A DNA stretch of 38,817 nucleotides from Opitutaceae bacterium. Its GTDB lineage: Bacteria; Verrucomicrobiota; Verrucomicrobiia; Opitutales; Opitutaceae. A program made the position numbers and the translations under genes. Shown here in pieces: positions 32,521 to 38,817 of this stretch. The notes below the pieces were generated by a model that was given only the letters and a program-made list of their open reading frames with translations, had not been told where the DNA came from and searched no databases. Each line of letters starts with the position of its first letter. Position 1 is the first letter of the stretch. The stretch covers positions 1 to 38,817 of the forward strand of contig PLTZ01000086.1 in assembly GCA_003164715.1 (NCBI GenBank), read 5' to 3'.

Positions 32521-35500
32521 ATGATTGCGGGTCCAATGAAGAGACCCCCTTCGGCTGGAACCGTCGCCCTACCCTGTCTGCTGATCGCCCTGGCGGCGCT
32601 TAGTTTCACCAGCGCCTCCGGCGCTGCCACCCTGGACGTGGTGACCGTGGCCGCCACCGTCCCCACCGCGGCCCTTGACGGCTCGTCAACGGGCCTCATC
32701 ACGTTTTCGCGGGCTGGCGACACCAGCGCCGACCTGCTCGTCGCCTTCGCGCTCTCGGGCACGGCGGTCAAATGGGTCGACTACTACCGGCTTCCCCAGG
32801 GCGACATGCCGGTCGCGGTGACGATTCCCGCAGGCTCGTCTTCGGCTACGCTGGCGATCACGGCCAAGGGCAACACCACCGGGGCGAACCCGGAGACGGC
32901 GGTCTTCACGCTCTCGGCAAGCCCCTCCTACACCGTAGGCGCGGCCGCCACCGCCACGATCATGATCGCGCCGGCGGCCTCAGCGCTGCCGACCATCATC
33001 CTGGCCGCGACGGTTCCAACGACGGCCATCGGCGGGGCGGCGCCAGGGCTCCTCACCTTCTCGCGCACCGGCGCCACCGCCGGCAGTCTCTCCATCGCCT
33101 TCGCGCTCTCGGGCACGGCGGTCAAATGGACCGACTACTACCGGCTCCCCCAGGGCGACATGCCGGTCGCGGTGACGATTCCCGCAGGCTCCTCGTCAAC
33201 GACGCTTGCCATCACGGCCAAGGCCAACATCACCGGGGCGAACCCGGAGACGGCCGTCTTCACGCTCTCGGCAAGCCCCTCCTACATCGTAGGCGCCACC
33301 GCCACCGCCACGATCACGATTGCGGCCGCGGCCGCAGCGCTGCCGACCATCACCCTGGCCGCGACGGTTCCAACGACGGCCATCGGCGGGGCGGCGCCAG
33401 GGCTCCTCACCTTCTCGCGCACCGGCGCCACCGCCGGCAGTCTCTCCATCGCCTTCGCGCTCTCGGGCACGGCGGTCAAATGGACCGACTACTACCGGCT
33501 CCCCCAGGGCGACATGCCGGTCGCGGTGACGATTCCCGCAGGCTCCTCGTCAACGACGCTTGCCATCACGGCCAAGGCCAACACCACCGGGGCGCACCCG
33601 GAGACGGCGGTCTTCACGCTTTCGGCAAGCCCCTCCTACACAGTAGGCGCGGCCGCCACCGCCGCGATCACGATCGTTCCCAGCGGGTCCCCCGTTGGCA
33701 CCCCACCGCCCGCTGCGCCGATTGTCCCGGCGCCGAACCCGCCGGCCGGAGGCGGCAGCGAGCTTACAGGCAACGAGATGGACGACACCAACCTGATCCT
33801 GCCCGCCGTGGGCGACCATGCGCTTCGGGTGCTCACTCCGACGCTTCTCGAGCTTCGAGAGATCACCACGAAGGCGCCCGATCCCGCGCAGGCCGCCAGC
33901 TGGAACTTCGTGAACGCGAGCGGCCAGTCCACCGCGCCGTCGGCCTCCCAGTTCACCGTGACGGTCGGCGGTACGACGGTCGCGGCCACGGCCGTGGGCT
34001 TCAGGCGCCGCGTCCTCTGCGCGCCGCTCAAGACCTACGACCTTAGGATCGACAACGCCCTCTACCTGCAGCTCGCGAGCCCCGTGGCCGACGGCCAGAG
34101 GGTCGTGGTCACCGATCCGGACGGGCAGATCTGGCCGGCAACCGAGAGCTTCGCGGTCACGGCGGATCCCCTGCGCTACAGCCCGGGGATCCACGTGAAC
34201 CAGGAGGGCTACGTCCCCAGCTTTCCGAAGAAGGCCATGATCGGCTACTACCTGGGCGACATGGGCGAGATGCCCGTCGCCGCCACGGCCTTCAGCGTCA
34301 TCGACGTGGCCACGAATGCGGTCGTGTTCCAGGGCCCGCTCACGGCCCGAGAGGACGTCGGCTACCAGACGACCCCGCTGCCCTATCAGCACGTGTTCGT
34401 CGCGGACTTCAGCGGCCTCACGGCCCCCGGCGAATACCAGATCCAGGTCGAGGGCATGGGGACATCGCTGCCGTTCCTGATCAACGACGGCATAGCGATG
34501 GCCTGGGTCCGCACCTACGCCCTGGGAATGTACGAGCAGCGCAGCGGAATGGCCGTGGGCCTTCCCTACACGCGCTTCGCCCGCTCCGCCGACCATACCG
34601 CGCCAGCCTCGGTGCCCGTTCCGGACAACAGCCCCGCGTTCGCCTTCACGTGGACCTGCATCAAGAGCTACACCTCCCAGGCCACGCAGGACAGCCCCCC
34701 CATGCAGTTCCCGCAGGCGGCCCCGAACCTTACCAGCAACGAAACGTCCCTCTATCCCTTCGTCAACACGGGCACGGTTGACGTCTCGGGCGGCCATTGG
34801 GACGCCGGCGATTACAGCAAGTACACCGAGAACAGCGCCCAACTCATCCATGAGCTCATCTTCGCCGTGGACAACATACCCGGTGTCTCGACCCTGGACA
34901 ACCTGGGGATACCCGAGAGCGGCGATGGCATCCCCGACGTCCTGCAGGAGGCCAAGTGGGAGGCCGATTTCCTGGTCAAGATGCAGGATGCAGACGGCGG
35001 CTTCTACTTCCTTGTCTACCCCATCAACGAGGAATACGAGAGCTCCCTTCCCCAGAACGGGGAGGCACAGGTCGTATGGCCAAAGAACACCTCGGTGAGC
35101 GCCGCGGCAACGGCTGCCCTGGCCGAGGCAGGATCCTCGCCCGCCATGAAGCGGTACTACCCGACCCAGGCCGCCGCATATTTGGCCGCTGCGCAGAAGG
35201 GATGGGCCTTCCTCCAGGCGGCCACCGCCCGGTACGGCGCCTCCCGGTACCAGAAGCTCACTTTCTACTCCGACGACTGGCAGGACAATGACGAATTCGC
35301 ATGGGCGGCCTCGGCCCTTTATGCCGCCACCGGCACGGCAGCCTATCAGACCCAGCTCTTCGCCCTTTTCCCGAACCCCGCCGACCCCTCGACCTTTCGC
35401 TGGGGCTGGTGGTCCATGTCCGAGGGCTGGGGCAACGCCATCAGGGACTACGCCTTCGCCGCCTCGAGCGGACGGCTGCCTGCATCCGACCTCAACGCCC

Positions 35501-36828
35501 CGTACCTTGCCGCGTGCCAGGCCCAGATTGTGGCCGCGGGCAACAATGTAGTCGCGTGGGCGGCCGACAATGCGTACGGCACGCCGTTCGCCCCGGCCAC
35601 AAAGGCCGTCCTTGGAGGTGGCTGGTACTTCTCCCTGGATCAGGCATCGGACGCCGCCGTGGCCTACCTTGTGAGCCCCGAGCCTGCTTTCGTGGACGCT
35701 CTTGTAAGCGCCATGAACTATGAGGGCGGCACCAATCCGGTGAATGTCACGTACCTCACCGGCCTTGGCCTCAAGCGGCAGCGCAACACCGTCGACCAGT
35801 TCGCCGTGAACTCCCGCCGCATCCTTCCCCCCTCCGGCATTCCGCTGGGCCAGGTCACCGCCGCGTTCGAATACCTCCCGAGCTACGGATCCGAGCTGTC
35901 GGAGCTGTCCTATCCGACGGACAGCGGCTCGACCAACACCTATCCCTATTACGACCGCTGGAGCGATGCCTACAATGTGACGCAGGAGTTCATCACGGTG
36001 AACCAGGCGCGCAGCCTCATGGCCACCGCCCTTCTCGCATCCCTCACTTCCAGCTCCGGCGGCTCATGGACCGCCCCCGTGGCGACCATCACCGTGCCGA
36101 GCGCAACCGTCCCGTTGAACACGCCCCTTGCGCTCACCGTGCAGGTGCCCGGCCTCGACCTGACCGGCTCCCGCATCGTCTGGGAGGGTCGCGACCAGCA
36201 GCCCGCCTTCGGCTCCACCTTCGTCGTCACGCCGGTCAACAACGGGGACCAGTGGGTCGAGGCCGAGGTCGAGTGGCCGGACGGCCGCCGCGCGTTCGCG
36301 CAAGCCGACTTCCAGGCCAACAGCCCGCTCCAGGTCTGGATCGACGACGCCCTTCCCGCGGGCGCGACTGCGTCGTCGGACGGCGGCGACAGCTGGAACT
36401 GGGTGCCGTCCAACCCGGCGCCGAAGTCCGGAAGCCTCGCGGCGCGGACCATCCTGGCCGCCGGCCTGCACGAGATCTCGTTCACCGGCGCCACCGCGCC
36501 GATGCAGGTCTACGCGGGCGACACGCTCTTTGCCTGGGTCTACCTGGACAGCGCGAACCCGCCCTCGGAGATCCTGGTGGCCTGGAACGACGGCTCGTCC
36601 TGGGAGCACCGCGCGTACTGGGGCGCCAACACCATCACGTACGGCGCCAACGGGACCGCCGGGCGCCACTATGCGGGGGTGCTTCCCGCCACCGGGGGGT
36701 GGGTGAAGCTCTCGGTCCCCGCCGCCGCCGTGGGCCTCGCCGGCTCCGCCGTCAGCGGCATGGGTTTCTCGCTCTACAACGGGCGCGTCACCTGGGACGC
36801 GATCGGACGGTCGTCCGCAAGCCCCTGA
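32521..36828 (+). CDS. Secreted multidomain glycoside hydrolase family 9 enzyme
   Basis: The 1435-residue protein has a signal peptide (about 1-35) and three 118-residue Calx-beta-like repeats (about 40-388; PAGSSS.TLAITAKxNxTGANPE). A Pro-rich linker (about 393-413), a CelD-type N-terminal Ig domain (HVNQEGYVPSFPKKA) and the GH9 (alpha/alpha)6 barrel follow. The general base pair is Asp761/Asp764 in HWDAGDYSKY, and Glu1156 (NVTQEF) is the likely acid. An Ig-like domain (about 1180-1280) and a C-terminal beta-sandwich (about 1282-1432) that looks like a carbohydrate-binding module close the protein. GH9 enzymes cut beta-1,4-glucans and relatives. Next to an exopolysaccharide locus it could trim the cell's own polymer; substrate is inferred. 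Confidence 0.92.
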   Translation: MIAGPMKRPPSAGTVALPCLLIALAALSFTSASGAATLDVVTVAATVPTAALDGSSTGLITFSRAGDTSADLLVAFALSGTAVKWVDYYRLPQGDMPVAVTIPAGSSSATLAITAKGNTTGANPETAVFTLSASPSYTVGAAATATIMIAPAASALPTIILAATVPTTAIGGAAPGLLTFSRTGATAGSLSIAFALSGTAVKWTDYYRLPQGDMPVAVTIPAGSSSTTLAITAKANITGANPETAVFTLSASPSYIVGATATATITIAAAAAALPTITLAATVPTTAIGGAAPGLLTFSRTGATAGSLSIAFALSGTAVKWTDYYRLPQGDMPVAVTIPAGSSSTTLAITAKANTTGAHPETAVFTLSASPSYTVGAAATAAITIVPSGSPVGTPPPAAPIVPAPNPPAGGGSELTGNEMDDTNLILPAVGDHALRVLTPTLLELREITTKAPDPAQAASWNFVNASGQSTAPSASQFTVTVGGTTVAATAVGFRRRVLCAPLKTYDLRIDNALYLQLASPVADGQRVVVTDPDGQIWPATESFAVTADPLRYSPGIHVNQEGYVPSFPKKAMIGYYLGDMGEMPVAATAFSVIDVATNAVVFQGPLTAREDVGYQTTPLPYQHVFVADFSGLTAPGEYQIQVEGMGTSLPFLINDGIAMAWVRTYALGMYEQRSGMAVGLPYTRFARSADHTAPASVPVPDNSPAFAFTWTCIKSYTSQATQDSPPMQFPQAAPNLTSNETSLYPFVNTGTVDVSGGHWDAGDYSKYTENSAQLIHELIFAVDNIPGVSTLDNLGIPESGDGIPDVLQEAKWEADFLVKMQDADGGFYFLVYPINEEYESSLPQNGEAQVVWPKNTSVSAAATAALAEAGSSPAMKRYYPTQAAAYLAAAQKGWAFLQAATARYGASRYQKLTFYSDDWQDNDEFAWAASALYAATGTAAYQTQLFALFPNPADPSTFRWGWWSMSEGWGNAIRDYAFAASSGRLPASDLNAPYLAACQAQIVAAGNNVVAWAADNAYGTPFAPATKAVLGGGWYFSLDQASDAAVAYLVSPEPAFVDALVSAMNYEGGTNPVNVTYLTGLGLKRQRNTVDQFAVNSRRILPPSGIPLGQVTAAFEYLPSYGSELSELSYPTDSGSTNTYPYYDRWSDAYNVTQEFITVNQARSLMATALLASLTSSSGGSWTAPVATITVPSATVPLNTPLALTVQVPGLDLTGSRIVWEGRDQQPAFGSTFVVTPVNNGDQWVEAEVEWPDGRRAFAQADFQANSPLQVWIDDALPAGATASSDGGDSWNWVPSNPAPKSGSLAARTILAAGLHEISFTGATAPMQVYAGDTLFAWVYLDSANPPSEILVAWNDGSSWEHRAYWGANTITYGANGTAGRHYAGVLPATGGWVKLSVPAAAVGLAGSAVSGMGFSLYNGRVTWDAIGRSSASP
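32638..33690 (+). repeat. Three tandem 354-bp repeats encoding Calx-beta-like domains
   Basis: The period is 354 bases (118 codons), with units starting near 32638, 32992 and 33346. Units 2 and 3 are almost identical at the DNA level, including silent positions; unit 1 is more diverged. This indicates recent expansion and makes the region prone to copy-number change and assembly collapse. Confidence 0.88.
34189..34272 (+). repeat. 84-bp block shared with the second GH9 gene (copy 1)
   Basis: Twenty-eight codons, from Ile-His-Val-Asn-Gln to Gly-Glu-Met, match 37504-37587 with only two differences, both silent third positions, while flanking sequence is clearly diverged. This looks like localized gene conversion or strong nucleotide-level constraint. 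Confidence 0.8.
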
Positions 36829-36829
36829 T

Positions 36830-36846
36830 CCCGCAGGCGCGGGTTT
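36830..36846 (+). terminator. Small hairpin after the first GH9 gene
   Basis: CCCGC-AGGC-GCGGG followed by TTT, starting two bases past the stop. The stem is only 5 bp and the T-run three bases, so it is a weak terminator candidate. The gap 36829-37050 otherwise shows one doubtful 36-codon frame (36895-37005) without a recognisable product. Confidence 0.35.
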
Positions 36847-37050
36847 CAACCCTTACCCAAGCATACGGTTCCGAGATGCGCACCCTGTCCTAACATGGCC
36901 ATCATGCACCTACCGGACCGTATCCCCTTTGCCGCGGCTGAAGCGCCGGCGGACCGCGCCGGCCCGATTCCTCTGCTGGACTACCGCCGGGGCCAGAAGG
37001 GGTAAGCACCCCATGGCCCCGGCGTTCATCGCGGCGTAGGATAGGGCCGC

Positions 37051-38817
37051 GTGCCGAATCGCCGTCTATTCGCCTGCTGTCTTCTGTGCTTGCTTCCCCC
37101 GGCGTCCGCGCTCCGCGGGCAACTTCGAGAAGATGTCGACGCGCAGTCGCTGCGGCTGCCCGCCGTAGGGGACTCCACGCTGCGGATCCTCTCGCCGTCG
37201 ATCCTTGAGCTCACGCTCATTTCCGCGGCGGCAAAGGGGCCGCCCGAGGCTCCCTTGTTTGGGGTCACGGTCGGCGGAATCCGGGCGGAGGTCGCGGCCG
37301 TGGGGGCCAAGCGCCGCGTGGCCTACGCCCCGCTGGCGCATAGCGACCTGAGGATCGCAACCGAGTTCTACATCCGCCTCGCCCGCGCCATCGATCCCCC
37401 GGGGGCGGCGCAGAAGGTCGAGGTCAGCTCTGCCTCGGCCGGCTGGGGAAGCGCGCCCGCGGTCGCGACGGCCGCCTTCGACCCGCTGCGCACGAGCCCG
37501 GCGATCCACGTGAACCAGGAGGGCTACGTCCCCAGCTTTCCGAAGAAGGCGATGATCGGCTACTACCTGGGCGACATGGGGGAGATGGATATTCCCCCGT
37601 CCGGGTTCGCGCTCATCGACGCACGCAGCGGCAGGCCGGTCTACACTGGCAGCCTCACGCCCCGCCCGGACATCGGCTACAGGACGAGCCCGGCGCCGTA
37701 CCAGAAGGTGCTTGTTGCCGACTTCAGCGACTTCACGGTTCCCGGGCAATACCGGCTCCTCGTGCCCGGGCTCGGCGCGTCGCTTCCCTTCCTGATCGAC
37801 GACGGAATAGCGATGGCCTTCGCGCGCTCCTACGCCCTCGGCCTCTACGGCCAGCGCTGCGGGGCCGCGAGCGCCCTGCCCTACACGCGCTTCGTCCACG
37901 GCGCCTGCCACACCGCCCGGGCGCAGGTCCCCGTGCAGTCGGACGGAAGGTTTGCGTTCACCTGGGCGAGGATCGCGGACTACGCGGGCGCCGCGAACCC
38001 CGACAACCCTCCCCAGACCGCCCCGGCGCTCACCAGCGAGGCGAGCCAGCTCTATCCCTTCGTCAGGCGGGGAACGGTCGACCTCTCCGGCGGCCACCAT
38101 GACGCCGGCGACTACAGCCGCTACACGATCAACAGCGCCGAGCTGATCCACTACCTCATCTTCTCCGTGGACTCGATCCCCGGAGTCGCGAAGCTCGACA
38201 ACCTCGGGATCCCCGAGAGCGGCGACGGGACAAGCGACGTCCTAGAGGAGGCCAAGTGGGAGGCCGACTACGTCTCCAAGCTGCAGGACGGCGACGGCGG
38301 CTTCTATTTCCTGGTGTACCCAAGAGACCGCGAATACGAGTCGAACGTCACGCCCGACCACGGCGACCCCCAGGTCGTCTGGCCCAAGAACACGGCGGCG
38401 ACCGCGGCCGCCGTCGCGGCGCTTGCACAGTGCGCCTCCTCGCCGGAATTTCGGCGGCACTACCCCGGGGCCGCGGCCCGCTACCTGGACCAGGCGAGGC
38501 TCGGCTGGCGGTTCCTCACGGCGGCGATCGCCCGGTACGGAAAGGCCGGCGCCTACCAGAAGATCACGTTCTACGGCGACCGCTACACGCACGACGACGA
38601 GCTGGCCTGGGCCGCGTGCGAGCTCTACCTCGCCACGGGCGAGGCCGAGTTCCGCCAGCGGCTGCTCGAATGGTTCCCCAACCCCGCCGACCCCGCGACC
38701 TTCCGCTGGGGCTGGTGGCGCATGTCCGAGAGCTGGGGCAACGCGATCCGCAGCTACGCCTTCGCGGCCCGAAGCGGCCGGCTGCCCGCCGCCGCCCTCG
38801 ACGGCCGGTACCTGGCC
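37051..38817 (+). CDS. Secreted glycoside hydrolase family 9 enzyme, 3' end outside the window
   Basis: GTG 37051 follows a purine-rich site (AGGATAGGG, 5-13 bases upstream) and begins a signal peptide (LFACCLLCLLPPASA). The frame is open to the window end (589 codons). It lacks the Calx-beta repeats of its neighbour and starts directly with the CelD-type Ig domain (HVNQEGYVPSFPKKA). The GH9 barrel follows, with Asp351/Asp354 in HHDAGDYSRY; the catalytic Glu would lie beyond the edge. It is a tandem paralogue of the preceding enzyme, probably with a related or complementary beta-glucan specificity. Confidence 0.92.
   Translation, partial: MPNRRLFACCLLCLLPPASALRGQLREDVDAQSLRLPAVGDSTLRILSPSILELTLISAAAKGPPEAPLFGVTVGGIRAEVAAVGAKRRVAYAPLAHSDLRIATEFYIRLARAIDPPGAAQKVEVSSASAGWGSAPAVATAAFDPLRTSPAIHVNQEGYVPSFPKKAMIGYYLGDMGEMDIPPSGFALIDARSGRPVYTGSLTPRPDIGYRTSPAPYQKVLVADFSDFTVPGQYRLLVPGLGASLPFLIDDGIAMAFARSYALGLYGQRCGAASALPYTRFVHGACHTARAQVPVQSDGRFAFTWARIADYAGAANPDNPPQTAPALTSEASQLYPFVRRGTVDLSGGHHDAGDYSRYTINSAELIHYLIFSVDSIPGVAKLDNLGIPESGDGTSDVLEEAKWEADYVSKLQDGDGGFYFLVYPRDREYESNVTPDHGDPQVVWPKNTAATAAAVAALAQCASSPEFRRHYPGAAARYLDQARLGWRFLTAAIARYGKAGAYQKITFYGDRYTHDDELAWAACELYLATGEAEFRQRLLEWFPNPADPATFRWGWWRMSESWGNAIRSYAFAARSGRLPAAALDGRYLA
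37504..37587 (+). repeat. 84-bp block shared with the first GH9 gene (copy 2)
   Basis: Second copy of the block at 34189-34272, encoding the same 28 residues with two silent differences. Confidence 0.8.

Noticed and set aside
32928-33479. Two near-identical 65-residue - strand frames in the GH9 gene.
   Set aside because: They are antisense readings of the 354-bp tandem repeats, so their identity reflects the repeat DNA rather than duplicated small genes.
32638-33690. CRISPR-like regular repeats.
   Set aside because: The period is 354 bases, in frame and coding, with no short repeat/spacer structure.
36895-37005. 36-codon frame between the GH9 genes (MAIMHLPDRIPFAAA...).
   Set aside because: No ribosome site or recognisable family, and length alone is not evidence; kept only as a note.

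Overview
The window is GC-rich, almost fully coding DNA that looks chromosomal. The gene content points to a Verrucomicrobiota bacterium, most likely near Opitutaceae. The reasons are large secreted Ig-like and NHL proteins with a duplicated C-terminal domain of the 'R-x-x-GP' type, several secreted glycoside hydrolases, a pseudopilin operon with divergent GspL/GspM-like partners, and long chains of ATGA-overlapping genes. The taxonomic call is inference from gene content; there is no rRNA or other marker gene in the window.

Layout. (1) 1-916, + strand: the 3' end of a hybrid histidine kinase. (2) 917-1224: a gene-free stretch with hairpins. (3) 1225-8655, - strand: an MFS transporter, then a tight type II secretion-type pseudopilin operon (G-H-I-J-K-L-M) ending in an ApbE-type flavin transferase. 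Secretin, ATPase and the GspF-type platform protein are absent from this window. (4) 8680-10659, + strand: a VapBC pair whose antitoxin has lost a recognisable N-terminus, and a lone acetate kinase. (5) 10826-23450, - strand: a GH27 alpha-galactosidase, a small membrane coiled-coil protein, an acyl carrier protein, a three-gene PqiA/PqiA/MCE lipid-transport operon, two very large secreted proteins (Ig repeats; NHL propeller), and a cyclic-peptide-type ABC exporter. (6) 23595-32364, + strand: an exopolysaccharide locus. It has a WecG/TagA-type and a GT4 glycosyltransferase, a three-protein phosphorelay (HisKA kinase, REC-HisKA_3 kinase, NarL-type regulator), a Wzc-Wza fusion protein and a free Wza-like lipoprotein. 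(7) 32521-38817, + strand: two tandem GH9 (cellulase-family) secreted enzymes; the second runs off the window.

How it fits together (inference): regions 6 and 7 read as a polysaccharide build/export/trim system under two-component control. The pseudopilin operon could serve export of the secreted hydrolases and surface proteins. A 22-bp element with the core AAGTAGG-N6-CCCC lies upstream of the NHL protein, the Ig protein and the Wzc-Wza fusion, and may tie the surface proteins to the exopolysaccharide genes. A second regulatory element, three CTGACA boxes spaced exactly 23 bp apart, precedes the first GH9 gene.

The most unusual items are the single-polypeptide Wzc-Wza fusion with a degenerate kinase domain, the shared upstream 22-bp element, and the phased CTGACA array.
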